DNA of 32,502 nucleotides from CAYOWK01 sp964407665 (GCA_964407665.1 CAYOWK010000044.1:1-32502), one strand, 5' to 3'. Positions 1 to 8,184 are shown, counted from the first letter of the stretch. Notes: a model not told the origin generated them from the sequence alone. A program made the numbers and translations.

Positions 1-515
<515 letters not shown>

Positions 516-555
516 TCGACGCCAAAGCTGATTGATCGGGAATTGAGCAGATAGC

Positions 556-610
556 GGGCCGTGGACTGTCGGGGTCTTCCATCCGGGCGCTCCACGGCCC
601 ATCTGTTTCA
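556..610 (+). terminator. Hairpin between dnaK and dnaJ, possible terminator or attenuator
   Basis: A perfect 10-bp stem (GGGCCGTGGA at 556-565 with TCCACGGCCC at 591-600) encloses a 25-nt loop and is followed by ATCTGTTTC. It lies 41 bp after the dnaK stop. The run of T is weak, so partial termination or mRNA processing that lowers dnaJ relative to dnaK is more likely than a full stop. That role is inference. Confidence 0.5.
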
Positions 611-625
611 GGGATTGATAATCGC

Positions 626-640
626 AACCTGTCACAGGTT
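626..640. promoter_or_regulatory. 15-bp palindrome upstream of dnaJ
   Basis: AACCTGTCACAGGTT is a perfect inverted repeat (6-bp arms, 3-bp centre) 58 bp before the dnaJ start. It could be a dimeric-regulator operator or a small leader hairpin. No known regulator is assigned. Confidence 0.3.
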
Positions 641-697
641 CAGGACGATGCGTGACTACGCTGGGGTAACCTCGATGTTTGGACTTCGGTCGCCACG

Positions 698-1852
698 ATG
701 AGCGAGACCTCCTTTTACGACATTCTCGGCGTCACAAAGGACGTCGACGAAAAGGCCCTGAAAGCCGCGTTCCGGCGCAAGGCCAAGGAATTCCACCCGG
801 ACACGAACGGCGGCTGTTCGAAGGCCGAAGCGCGCTTCAAGGAAGCGGCAGAGGCCTACGAGACGCTCTCTGATCCGCAAAAGCGCGCGATCTATGATCG
901 GTTTGGCAAGGCTGGCCTGAACGGCGGCGGCGGACGCAGCAGCGCGGGCGCCGCCGGCCAGGAAGACGTCTTCCGCGATTTCTCGGACATCTTTTCCGAG
1001 TTCTTTGGCGGGGCAGCTGGCGCCGCCGGCGCACGGGCCGGGGCGCGTCCGGGTCCGGGCCGCGGCGCCGATCTGCGGTATGATTACGAGATCACGCTGG
1101 AAGAAGCCTATGCCGGCAAGTCGGCCGACATCTCCGTTCCCACGACGGAAGCCTGCAAGGACTGCTCCGGGTCCGGCGCCCAGGCGGGCACCCATCCCGA
1201 GACCTGCTCGGCCTGCGAAGGCCATGGCCGGGTGAGGATGACACAGGGTTTCTTCACGATGGAGCGGACCTGCGGCCGCTGCCAGGGATCGGGCAAGGTC
1301 ATCAAGACGCCGTGCCGTCCATGCGGCGGACGGGGCGCGGTGCGCAAGGACCGGACCCTTACGGTCAATATTCCCGCCGGCATTCAGGACGGCCAGCGCA
1401 TCCGCCTGTCTGGCGAGGGCGAAGCCGGACCGCGTAACGGCCCGCGCGGAGACCTCTACATCTTCGTCAGCGTGAAGGATCACGAGATCTTCGAACGCGA
1501 TGGCCCGAACCTCTATGCGCGGGCGGCGGTGCCGATGTGCACAGCCGCGCTGGGTGGCGAGATCGAACTGCCGACCATCGATGGCGAGCGGGTCAAGGTG
1601 TCCATTCCCGAAGGCGCGCAGACCGGCAAACACATGCGGCTCAAGGGCAAAGGCATGCCGGACCTGCGCGGCGGCCCAGCTGGCGACCTGATGGTCGAGC
1701 TGTTCGTGGAAACGCCTCGCAACCTGACGCCGGAACAGAAGGAGATGCTCCGGAAGTTCTCGTCGGGCTGCTGCGAGGCCTCGCACCCGGAAAGCCAGGG
1801 CTTCCTCAACAAGGTGAAGCGGTTCTTCGGTCAGGACGACGCGCGAGCCTAG
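698..1852 (+). CDS. dnaJ: Co-chaperone DnaJ (Hsp40)
   Basis: DnaJ delivers unfolded clients to DnaK and stimulates its ATPase in the cytosol. The 384-residue product has the full type-I architecture. The J domain occupies residues about 5-70, with the HPD motif at 33-35. A Gly-rich linker with Phe follows (about 75-105), and then a zinc-binding region with four CxxCxGxG motifs at about 153-160, 170-177, 192-199 and 206-213. The C-terminal client-binding domains contain GDLYIFVSVKDHEIFERDG. Length is normal for the family. It sits downstream of dnaK, so transcription probably comes at least partly from dnaK through the intervening hairpin. The extreme C-terminus (from about 358) has an unusual Cys-Cys stretch followed by a basic tail. 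Confidence 0.97.
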   Translation: MSETSFYDILGVTKDVDEKALKAAFRRKAKEFHPDTNGGCSKAEARFKEAAEAYETLSDPQKRAIYDRFGKAGLNGGGGRSSAGAAGQEDVFRDFSDIFSEFFGGAAGAAGARAGARPGPGRGADLRYDYEITLEEAYAGKSADISVPTTEACKDCSGSGAQAGTHPETCSACEGHGRVRMTQGFFTMERTCGRCQGSGKVIKTPCRPCGGRGAVRKDRTLTVNIPAGIQDGQRIRLSGEGEAGPRNGPRGDLYIFVSVKDHEIFERDGPNLYARAAVPMCTAALGGEIELPTIDGERVKVSIPEGAQTGKHMRLKGKGMPDLRGGPAGDLMVELFVETPRNLTPEQKEMLRKFSSGCCEASHPESQGFLNKVKRFFGQDDARA

Positions 1853-1885
1853 AGGCGGGCTTCGGGTCTGACGCGGCGGGGAGCC

Positions 1886-2449
1886 CTACTCCGCTGGCGG
1901 CGCGACAGGCGCCGCTGGCGACGGCGCTTCCGGATAGATCAGCTCGCAGTGGATAGCGATCGGCGTTTCTGGAATCGCGCCCACTCCGTCATCGAAGATC
2001 CCGCATGCGAGCAGATTGTCTTCGGCCGCCCTGCGGGCCGAATAGACGTTGATCAGCAGTCGCGCGCCCTCTTGTGTAATCTCGGACATCGGCCCGGGCA
2101 TGAACGGCGGCGCGGAGACACTGACGGTCTGGTCAATGGCCTGAACCTCGATCTCCTTGGCGCCGAGATCCACCTGGCCGGTCTGATCGCCAGCCGACGA
2201 GCTGTCCTTTGCAATACCGTAGAACATGGCGTCGATGACCACGCGCTCGTCCATGCCCGACAGCTTTGCCGCCGCGTCGGGCGTGAAGGTCAGAGCGACT
2301 TCAAAAGCCGGCGTCCGGACAGGATCCCCGACTGGTGTAGCCACGGCCGGCGCCGCGGCCCCTCCATCCGACTGTCCGCATGCGGACAAAATGACGGTTG
2401 CCAACGTCAGGACGGCCAGGGCGGGGACTGATATGGAACGGGTTTTCAT
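1886..2449 (-). CDS. Hypothetical lipoprotein
   Basis: I do not recognise a named family. The 187-residue product begins with a lipoprotein signal peptide: basic start MKTR, a hydrophobic core, then the lipobox LSAC with the predicted lipidated Cys at about residue 24. An Ala/Pro-rich spacer follows, then a folded-looking central part (about 50-165) and a Pro/Ala-rich tail. There is no retention Asp at +2 (Gly follows Cys), so outer-membrane sorting is plausible. The ATG at 2449 is preceded by the strong ribosome-binding site AGGGGGA. The gene converges with dnaJ (33 bp apart) and diverges from nepR. Its upstream region is shared with the nepR promoter, so stress control is possible but not shown. 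Confidence 0.75.
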   Translation of the reverse strand: MKTRSISVPALAVLTLATVILSACGQSDGGAAAPAVATPVGDPVRTPAFEVALTFTPDAAAKLSGMDERVVIDAMFYGIAKDSSSAGDQTGQVDLGAKEIEVQAIDQTVSVSAPPFMPGPMSEITQEGARLLINVYSARRAAEDNLLACGIFDDGVGAIPETPIAIHCELIYPEAPSPAAPVAPPAE

Positions 2450-2498
2450 TCCCCCTGATCGCCTGCGCGTTTCGATGCGTCAACGCTGCTCGGTAAGC

Positions 2499-2524
2499 GG
2501 AACGTACAGCTGCCGGTACGCGTT
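2499..2524 (+). promoter_or_regulatory. EcfG-type (general stress sigma factor) promoter of nepR-ecfG
   Basis: GGAAC at 2499-2503 and CGTT at 2521-2524 are separated by 17 bp. This matches the established alphaproteobacterial EcfG consensus GGAAC-N16/17-CGTT. It lies about 100 bp upstream of nepR and in the same direction, so the stress operon is probably autoregulated. It was the only match I found in the intergenic regions on either strand. Confidence 0.85.
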
Positions 2525-2622
2525 GTACTGGCTAATCGCGCAAAAGCCCATTTGTGGCGCGCCCCATTTGACCCCGCCGGACTGATCTTTGGACGATCAC
2601 ATCGCGGCAAAGGTTCAGGACC

Positions 2623-2832
2623 ATGAACAGGATGTGTGAGACTCCGCGGCGCCGCGACATGCCGCACCAGCGTGATCTGCCGAGCGCCGAAGAACGTGGC
2701 CGCCGCGCAAGACAACAGAATCTGGGCAAGCGCCTTGGACGCTCGATGGGCGACCTCGAACTCCAGGCAGTCCCCGACGACTTTCTGGAATTGCTCCGAC
2801 AAGCGGACGCCCATTCGCAAAAGACGGTGTGA
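2623..2832 (+). CDS. nepR: Anti-sigma factor NepR
   Basis: NepR is the small anti-sigma factor that holds EcfG inactive. Under stress, phosphorylated PhyR binds NepR and releases the sigma factor. The 69-residue product has the family core at about residues 31-62: a helix beginning QQNLGKRLG, then VPDDFLELLRQAD. These correspond to the two helices that clamp the sigma-like domain. The N-terminus is Arg-rich and disordered-looking. A downstream ATG at codon 13 is an alternative start. The gene precedes ecfG by 46 bp and lies behind a perfect EcfG promoter, the standard arrangement. No phyR or stress histidine kinase is present in the window, although phyR is often adjacent in relatives. Confidence 0.9.
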   Translation: MNRMCETPRRRDMPHQRDLPSAEERGRRARQQNLGKRLGRSMGDLELQAVPDDFLELLRQADAHSQKTV

Positions 2833-2878
2833 GCCGCGCCCGACTGCAGGGGTTCAGTAAAACAGGCAGGACGCTTCC

Positions 2879-3553
2879 ATGACGCAGACAGCGGACATCC
2901 AGACAGCGGACGCTGACACCGATGAGGGATACGCCGTCAGGGCCCAGGCGCCTGCGCGGGCGACGCTGGATGACGATGCGTTCCGGGCAGAGCTGGTCGC
3001 GCTGATCCCGCACCTGCGAGCGTTTTCCCGCAGCATCTGCCGCAACTCGGCGTTGTCTGACGATCTTGCGCAGGATGCGATGCTGAAGGCCTGGCGGTCG
3101 CGCGCGAGCTATGAGCCCGGCACAAACATGAAAGCGTGGGCGTTCACCATTCTTCGCAATCTCTTCTATTCCGACAAGCGGCGCAGCTGGCGCTCGCAGC
3201 ATCTCGACCCGGAAGTCGCCGAGGCCACACTGGTCGCCAACGACAATCCGGCCTCCCAGATGGATCTTCTGGCGCTCCGCAATGCGATGGACCACCTGCC
3301 TGACGAGCAGAAGGAGGCCCTCATCCTCGTCGGCGCGGGCGGCATGTCCTATGAGGAAGCCGCCGCTGTCTGCGGTTGCGCGGTCGGGACAGTGAAAAGC
3401 CGGGTCAGCCGCGCCCGAACGTCTTTGATGGCGCGCCTCAACGACATCGAGACCCACCCCGGCTTCTCCAGCGAGAGCCATCCGATGAGGGCTGGCGACG
3501 CCTTCGAGGACATTCTTCAGCAGGTCAATGCGATCACCAACCGGGTGCGCTGA
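2879..3553 (+). CDS. ecfG: General stress response ECF sigma factor (EcfG family)
   Basis: This is an ECF-type sigma factor of the EcfG group, which directs RNA polymerase to GGAAC/CGTT promoters during general stress. The 224-residue product has sigma region 2 at about residues 40-102, including LAQDAMLKAW and the EcfG-typical NLFYSDKRR. Region 4 follows at about 140-188, with YEEAAAVCGCAVGTVKSR as the helix-turn-helix. Residues 1-35 form an unconserved, Asp/Ala-rich extension. The start is supported by GGCAGGA upstream of the ATG. Position after nepR and the matching promoter make the assignment strong. The C-terminal 35 residues after region 4 are a family-typical tail. Confidence 0.93.
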   Translation: MTQTADIQTADADTDEGYAVRAQAPARATLDDDAFRAELVALIPHLRAFSRSICRNSALSDDLAQDAMLKAWRSRASYEPGTNMKAWAFTILRNLFYSDKRRSWRSQHLDPEVAEATLVANDNPASQMDLLALRNAMDHLPDEQKEALILVGAGGMSYEEAAAVCGCAVGTVKSRVSRARTSLMARLNDIETHPGFSSESHPMRAGDAFEDILQQVNAITNRVR

Positions 3554-3570
3554 ACCCTGAACTCATGCAG

Positions 3571-4326
3571 TCAGCTGCCGAGACCCGGCAGCGGCGGTTT
3601 GGGCGTCTTGAGCTTGCGCTTGGTGACGTGGCTGTCGGTCTCCTCACCTGTCGCCACGTTCTTGCCGTGCATGTAGTGCCGCTGCCAGCGCTCCTTCATA
3701 GCGTTGGCCTCAAGATTCTGCAGGCGGTGGTTGAAGTCGGTGCGGCTGTCGCGCCAGGCCTCGTAGTCCTTCTTCAGGGTCGTGTTGGTATCCAGCTGGC
3801 GCAGCACGGGCTGGACCTCCTCCAGCTTCTTGTCCTGCACCAGCGTCACGAAACAGAAAGGCTCGCCCTTCTCGAAGCGCACCCTGCCCGGGCGGGTGAA
3901 CTGCCAGTTCATGGTAAAGGGAAACGGCAACCAGTCTGTCTCGACGACGCCCGACAGCGGATAGATGCCGTCCTTCGGCTCGTTCGGCGGCCCCATCGTC
4001 CAGACGGACCAGCCCGGCTCGGTACGGAACAGGTGACCGGTATGGAAGGTGAGCACGCCGCGCCGAAAGTGGCTGTCGGCGACCGAGGAGACGGGCGGCC
4101 AGGCCTCGTCGCCCTTGATCTTTATGTTCTCTTCCATCATCCCGCCGTCCCACTCGACCGTGAGGCCGACCGGACAGAGAATCTCCCAGCCCGAGGAGTT
4201 CGCCATGGTGAGCGGCAGGCAGCGATAGGCGTGCCGGTCCGGGAAGGCGTCCATCCACGCCCGGCGCTGGGAGCCGGGCACGATCTCGGGCGCCCAGTCA
4301 TAGATCTTGTAACAGTCCAGACGCAT
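3571..4326 (-). CDS. DUF6065 family protein
   Basis: The 251-residue product resembles the uncharacterised DUF6065 family of alphaproteobacteria. Visible conserved blocks are an N-terminal CYKIYDWAPEIVPG, then RHAYRCLPLTMANSSGWEI, then a central Trp/Phe-rich part with PFPFTMNWQFTRPG. There is no signal peptide or membrane segment, so it is probably cytosolic. The C-terminal 70 residues are charged and basic. No catalytic motif is evident and no function can be given. It diverges from the prolyl-tRNA editing gene, and its 3' end lies 17 bp from the ecfG stop, tail to tail. The ATG has GGGGAA about 10 bases upstream. The family name is from memory. Confidence 0.8.
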   Translation of the reverse strand: MRLDCYKIYDWAPEIVPGSQRRAWMDAFPDRHAYRCLPLTMANSSGWEILCPVGLTVEWDGGMMEENIKIKGDEAWPPVSSVADSHFRRGVLTFHTGHLFRTEPGWSVWTMGPPNEPKDGIYPLSGVVETDWLPFPFTMNWQFTRPGRVRFEKGEPFCFVTLVQDKKLEEVQPVLRQLDTNTTLKKDYEAWRDSRTDFNHRLQNLEANAMKERWQRHYMHGKNVATGEETDSHVTKRKLKTPKPPLPGLGS

Positions 4327-4396
4327 GAGCCGCTTGTTCCCCAGGTCAAAGGATGCTTACGCCAGACTCTCTAGAAGGACGGCCAGGAAGACTCCA

Positions 4397-4969
4397 GTGA
4401 CAGTTGCGGTTTCAGCGTCGCCGCGCGGCCCGGCGCCCGATCCGGGCGATTTTTCGCGCAGGCCCGAGATCGCGGTGTTCGAGGCGCTGGACCGGCTGGG
4501 GCTGGCTCATTCGACGGTCGAGCATCCGCCGACGCACACGGTTGCTGAAAGCCGGCTGATCAAGACCGAGATTCCTGGGGCGCACTCCAAGAACCTGTTC
4601 ATGAAGGACAAGCCCGGCGTCCTTGTGCTGATCTCGGCGGCCCATGACACCGTCCTGCCCCTCAACCAGCTGCACAAGCGGATCGGCACGCAGCGGCTGT
4701 CGTTTACCGGCCCGGATCTCCTCTGGGAGGCGCTGGGCGTGACGCCGGGGTCGGTTTCGGCCTTTGGGTTGCTGCACGACGCCCCACCCAGGGTGCAGTT
4801 TGTGCTGGACGCCGCCCTGCTCGCCGCCGGGATCGTCAACTTCCACCCGCTGCGGAACGACATGACGACGTCGATAGCGGCGGCTGATTTCCTGACGTTC
4901 GCAAAAGCAACGGGCCACCCGCCGGAAGTCGTGGATTTCAAAGACCTTTCCGCCTCGGGCGCAGGGTGA
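4397..4969 (+). CDS. Prolyl-tRNA deacylase / YbaK-EbsC editing-domain protein (ProX-like)
   Basis: This is a free-standing homologue of the bacterial prolyl-tRNA synthetase editing domain. Such proteins hydrolyse mischarged tRNA(Pro), usually Ala-tRNA(Pro), in the cytosol. The 190-residue product shows family motifs: EHPPTHTVAES near residue 43, KNLFMKDK near 66, and a C-terminal block containing NFHPLRNDMT. I chose the GTG at 4397 because AGGAAG lies 6 bases upstream. An ATG at 4325 would add 24 Arg-rich residues and overlap the start of the divergent gene. The exact substrate (Ala versus Cys) cannot be read from the sequence. Confidence 0.85.
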   Translation: MTVAVSASPRGPAPDPGDFSRRPEIAVFEALDRLGLAHSTVEHPPTHTVAESRLIKTEIPGAHSKNLFMKDKPGVLVLISAAHDTVLPLNQLHKRIGTQRLSFTGPDLLWEALGVTPGSVSAFGLLHDAPPRVQFVLDAALLAAGIVNFHPLRNDMTTSIAAADFLTFAKATGHPPEVVDFKDLSASGAG

Positions 4970-5089
4970 TCGCCTGTACACGCAGATCCGGATAACACCG
5001 GCGTTGCTGGCGCGCGCCTTCGCTACCATCTATGCACGCAACAGATGATCCGCCGGTCAGGCGGGATGCACAGACAGGGACCTTGTCAC

Positions 5090-6013
5090 ATGGACATCAT
5101 TGGCGCTGGATCGCCCAGCGGCGCAGGCGGCAAGTCGGCCAACGTCATCGACGGTTCGGACCGCACCTTCATGGCTGACGTCATTGAAGCGTCGAAGGGC
5201 ATGCCGGTCGTGGTGGATTTCTGGGCGCCGTGGTGCGGCCCGTGCCGGACACTGGGTCCGATCATCGAGAAGGTCGTCGACGACCAGAAGGGCGCCGTGC
5301 GCCTGGTCAAGATCGATATCGACAAGAACCCGTCGGTCGCCGGCCAGCTGGGCGTACAGTCTATCCCGGCCGTGATCGCCTTCCGGGACGGAAGGCCGGT
5401 CGACGGTTTCATGGGCGCCCTGCCCGAGGGCAAGCTGCGCGAGTTCATCGGTCGGATCCTCGGAGGAGCCGGCGCCGGCCCCGAACCTTCCATCGCCGAC
5501 ATGCTGGCGGTGGCCGAGAACATGATGGATGAGGGCGACTACGCCAGCGCCGCCGAAGTCTACGCCGCCATCCTGGAAGCAGAGGAAGGCAATGCCGACG
5601 CCATCGCCGGTCTCGCCCGCGCCTACATAAAGGCTGGCGACATGGAGCGCGCCCGTCAGATCGCGGAGATGATCCCCGAGGACAAACGCTCGTCGCCGGT
5701 CGCCGCCTCGATCTTCTCCACGCTTGAGCTGGCGGCGCATGTGGCGGCCCCCGACGAGACGCTTGAGCTCGCGACGCGCGTGCGCAATACCCCGACCGAC
5801 TACGACGCGCGCTTCGAACTGGCTGGCATTCTCGCCGCTCAGGGCAAGCACGAAGACGCCGCCGAACACCTGCTCGCCATCCTCGAGAAGAACCTCACCT
5901 GGAAGGACGGCGCCGCCCGCGAACAGTTGCTGAAGGTGTTCGAGGCGGCTGGTCCGAAGGCGGATGTCACCCGCGAAGGCCGCCGCCGGCTGTCATCGCT
6001 CACGTTCAGATAG
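5090..6013 (+). CDS. ybbN: Co-chaperone YbbN / thioredoxin-TPR protein (CnoX-like)
   Basis: The 307-residue product combines an N-terminal thioredoxin domain with C-terminal tetratricopeptide-like helices, the layout of YbbN (CnoX). Family members act as cytosolic redox-linked holdases cooperating with DnaK and GroEL. The thioredoxin fold spans about residues 18-125 and carries a complete WCGPC active site at 48-52 plus the cis-Pro region SIPAVIAF. E. coli YbbN has lost one of these Cys residues, so this copy may keep oxidoreductase activity. Helical repeats follow from about 140, for example EGNADAIAGLARAYIKAGD. The ATG at 5090 has AGGGA about 10 bases upstream; an upstream in-frame ATG (5045) is less likely. 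Confidence 0.9.
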   Translation: MDIIGAGSPSGAGGKSANVIDGSDRTFMADVIEASKGMPVVVDFWAPWCGPCRTLGPIIEKVVDDQKGAVRLVKIDIDKNPSVAGQLGVQSIPAVIAFRDGRPVDGFMGALPEGKLREFIGRILGGAGAGPEPSIADMLAVAENMMDEGDYASAAEVYAAILEAEEGNADAIAGLARAYIKAGDMERARQIAEMIPEDKRSSPVAASIFSTLELAAHVAAPDETLELATRVRNTPTDYDARFELAGILAAQGKHEDAAEHLLAILEKNLTWKDGAAREQLLKVFEAAGPKADVTREGRRRLSSLTFR

Positions 6014-6020
6014 CCGGTCG

Positions 6021-6608
6021 CTATCGACTAGACTTTGACGCCTCGAGAAACCCGGCGCGGATCTGCGCCGGGTTCATGCCAAGCGGCGGCGGCTTTCCGG
6101 ACGGGGCCGTGTCGGCGACGATCATCGCGGGCCGCGGCGCCTTCGCCCAGATCTCCGGCGTCAGCTCGGACAGGCGGAAGCAGCTGGCATCGCCGAAGAT
6201 CGCCTTGCCCAGCGCCAGCCAGTCGAGCTGGGTTGTCGGCACCGGCAGCGACGCCGTGAACTCGTAGATGTTGTTGGCGATGACCATCACCGACAGGTTC
6301 TTCTGGCGAACGCCCGCGATCGTCAGAAGAGCGGTGAGGTTCATGGCCAGCGCACCATCGCCGACCACGGTCAGCACCTCGTCATCGGGACGGCATGCCG
6401 CCAGCCCCAGTGCGACAGATGGCGACAGGCCCATCGGTCCGCTCAGATAGAGGTTGCGGGGATCGTGCGAGGCCGCCTTCAGCCAGCCCGCCTGCGATCC
6501 GATGTCGGCGACTGCATAGGGGCGCGTGTCGCCATAGAGCGCCAACGCCTGGGCGATGACGTCCTTCTGCGAGGGATGATTGGTGCTGCTCGCGGCTGAC
6601 TGGTTCAC
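6021..6608 (-). CDS. Thiamine-diphosphate decarboxylase, C-terminal (PP-domain) subunit
   Basis: This is the thiamine-diphosphate-binding half of a split decarboxylase of the phosphonopyruvate/sulfopyruvate decarboxylase type. The 195-residue product has the ThDP/Mg motif starting VVGDGALAMN (about residue 100) and ending near IANNIYE, the GDG-(about 25)-NN signature. The start is a GTG at 6608 that overlaps the TGA of the upstream subunit (GTGA), implying translational coupling. Both halves together make one ordinary enzyme length. Two-gene organisation is known for sulfopyruvate decarboxylase (ComD/ComE); single-chain forms occur in phosphonate synthesis. No neighbouring phosphonate or sulfonate gene fixes the substrate. 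Confidence 0.85.
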   Translation of the reverse strand: MNQSAASSTNHPSQKDVIAQALALYGDTRPYAVADIGSQAGWLKAASHDPRNLYLSGPMGLSPSVALGLAACRPDDEVLTVVGDGALAMNLTALLTIAGVRQKNLSVMVIANNIYEFTASLPVPTTQLDWLALGKAIFGDASCFRLSELTPEIWAKAPRPAMIVADTAPSGKPPPLGMNPAQIRAGFLEASKSSR

Positions 6609-7102
6609 AGGCGTTTCTCCAGAGCGATGACGGCGGGGCGGCGGGCGGCCTCGGCCCACTTGAAGGCGGCGGGAGCGATGTCTTCCGGCAGCTTTGCGGC
6701 GTCGAAGCGGAACACATGCGTCAGCGGCACGACGCACGCCTCGAAGGCCTGGTGCTTCTCGATGTCGTAGCCGTTGGGGTCAGCCAGCACGCCGCGATTG
6801 GTGACGAACACGACGAAGGGCAGCTGGTACCGGAGCGCCATGGTGGCGAAGGCGCCGATGGAATTGAGGAAACCGGCGTTCTGCACCAGCACCACCGCGC
6901 GCTCGCCCGCCATGGCCGCGCCGCTTGCGACGCCAAAGCATTCCTCCTCGCGCGCACACGGGATATAGGGAAAGTCCGGACATGCGGTACAGAGCCTGAT
7001 CGTCTCTGACAGCATCCCGTCCGGAACGCCTGTGACCAGACGCGGCTTCGCCGCCAGAATGGACCTGAACAGTGTGTCGCCTGCAGCCGCCTGCTCGCCC
7101 AT
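6605..7102 (-). CDS. Thiamine-diphosphate decarboxylase, N-terminal (PYR-domain) subunit
   Basis: This is the partner subunit carrying the PYR domain. The 165-residue product includes the segment ending AREEECFGVASGAAMAG, where an acidic residue normally activates the ThDP aminopyrimidine. VVLVQNAGFLNSIGA and LPFVVFVTNRG follow, typical of phosphonopyruvate/sulfopyruvate decarboxylases. The ATG at 7102 has GGAGAGG just upstream. It is the first gene of a two-gene leftward operon, overlapping the next gene by 4 bp. The reaction would be decarboxylation of a substituted pyruvate to an aldehyde; the natural substrate is unknown here. Confidence 0.85.
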   Translation of the reverse strand: MGEQAAAGDTLFRSILAAKPRLVTGVPDGMLSETIRLCTACPDFPYIPCAREEECFGVASGAAMAGERAVVLVQNAGFLNSIGAFATMALRYQLPFVVFVTNRGVLADPNGYDIEKHQAFEACVVPLTHVFRFDAAKLPEDIAPAAFKWAEAARRPAVIALEKRL

Positions 7103-7291
7103 GAGCCTCTCCGTTCCTGCCCTTGTCGCGGATCAAGGTATGGGGCCTGCGCTTCCCACATGGCAACATCTGCGCAAGCCTGCAGGGCCTGCCGGAACGC
7201 GGGCGAACCTGCTGCGTATGGTCCGGACAGCCGGATCGCTGGGGAAAGCGGATGGTGTTCGCACCCCGACCGAGGATGGAGGCTGAAGCGC

Positions 7292-7945
7292 TTGTCCCAG
7301 CACTACAAACACCTTGAAGACCTTCCCCGCGAGCTGCCGGTGTTCCCTCTGCCGCAGGCCATTCTGCTGCCGCGGTCGCGGCTGCCGCTGAACATCTTCG
7401 AGCCGCGCTATCTCGCGATGATCGATGCGGCGATGTCGGGCGACAGGCTTGTCGGCATGATCCAGCCCGCCTCGCTCGACCACTCTGCGGAACCGCCTGC
7501 CCTCTCGCGTGTTGGCGGCGCCGGGCGCATCATCAGCTATCAGGAAACGGACGATGGCCGGTATCTGATCGTGCTCGCCGGCATCTGCCGCTTCGCCGTG
7601 AGGCGCGAGACCACGTTCGGCAAACCGTACCGCACGGTCGAGGCGGATTGGGCTTCGTTCGCCGGCGACCTCTGGCAACCGCAGGAGGAGCATCCCGTGA
7701 ATCGCGATGGCCTGCTCGCGGCGCTGAAGGCTTACCTGCAACGAAACGGTTTCGGTGTGGACTGGACGAGCGTCGCCGATGCGCCGATAGAGACGCTGAT
7801 CAATTCACTCTCTGCGGACTGCCCCTTTACGAACGCAGAAAAACAGGCGCTGGTGGAGGCGCAGACGCTGGAGGACCGATGCGGTGTCCTCACCACGCTT
7901 CTCACGATGGAGCGCTCCGGTCAGAATGGCGGGTACGTGCAATGA
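7292..7945 (+). CDS. LON peptidase substrate-binding (N-terminal) domain protein
   Basis: The product has only the N-terminal substrate-recognition domain of Lon and lacks the AAA+ ATPase and protease domains. Conserved elements include LPVFPLPQAILLPRSRLPLN, then FEPRYLAMI, and a central RIISYQETDDGRYLIVLAG. About 217 residues follow the proposed TTG start at 7292, which has GGAGG 9 bases upstream. The frame is open further upstream, but that part lacks conservation-like sequence. The stop overlaps the next gene's ATG (ATGA), suggesting coupled translation with the Trm112-like protein. Such proteins are widespread in alphaproteobacteria with no settled function; a role as adaptor or sensor is inference. 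Confidence 0.85.
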   Translation: MSQHYKHLEDLPRELPVFPLPQAILLPRSRLPLNIFEPRYLAMIDAAMSGDRLVGMIQPASLDHSAEPPALSRVGGAGRIISYQETDDGRYLIVLAGICRFAVRRETTFGKPYRTVEADWASFAGDLWQPQEEHPVNRDGLLAALKAYLQRNGFGVDWTSVADAPIETLINSLSADCPFTNAEKQALVEAQTLEDRCGVLTTLLTMERSGQNGGYVQ

Positions 7946-8184
7946 CGAATGATGCAGAACGCAAGACGATGAACGCCGACGAAATCAGACCTGACGAGAT
8001 CGACGCCGGAGTGGATCCGCGCCTTCTCGAAATCCTGATCTGCCCCCTGACGCGCGGGCCGCTGACCTACGATCGTGAAGCCAACGAGCTGGTGTCGCGT
8101 CAGGCCGGGCTCGCCTATCCGATCCGCAATGGCGTGCCGATCATGCTGCGCGACGAGGCGCGGGACCTGACCGTCGCCAAGTGA
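7942..8184 (+). CDS. Trm112-like (UPF0434/YcaR-type) small protein
   Basis: The 80-residue product matches the Trm112p-like family: LLEILICPLTRGPL at about residues 28-41, followed by LAYPIRNGVPIML. In eukaryotes Trm112 activates methyltransferases; bacterial short forms have no established role. Classical Trm112 binds zinc through several Cys residues, but here only one (Cys34) remains, so zinc binding is unlikely. The N-terminal 24 residues are acidic and may be removed if the second Met (7969) is the true start. The ATG overlaps the stop of the LON-domain gene by 4 bp. Confidence 0.85.
   Translation: MTNDAERKTMNADEIRPDEIDAGVDPRLLEILICPLTRGPLTYDREANELVSRQAGLAYPIRNGVPIMLRDEARDLTVAK

Noticed and set aside
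3575..3596. Hairpin CTGCCG/CGGCAG after ecfG as its terminator
   Set aside because: It lies inside the DUF6065 coding sequence and has no T tract, so it is not convincing as a terminator.
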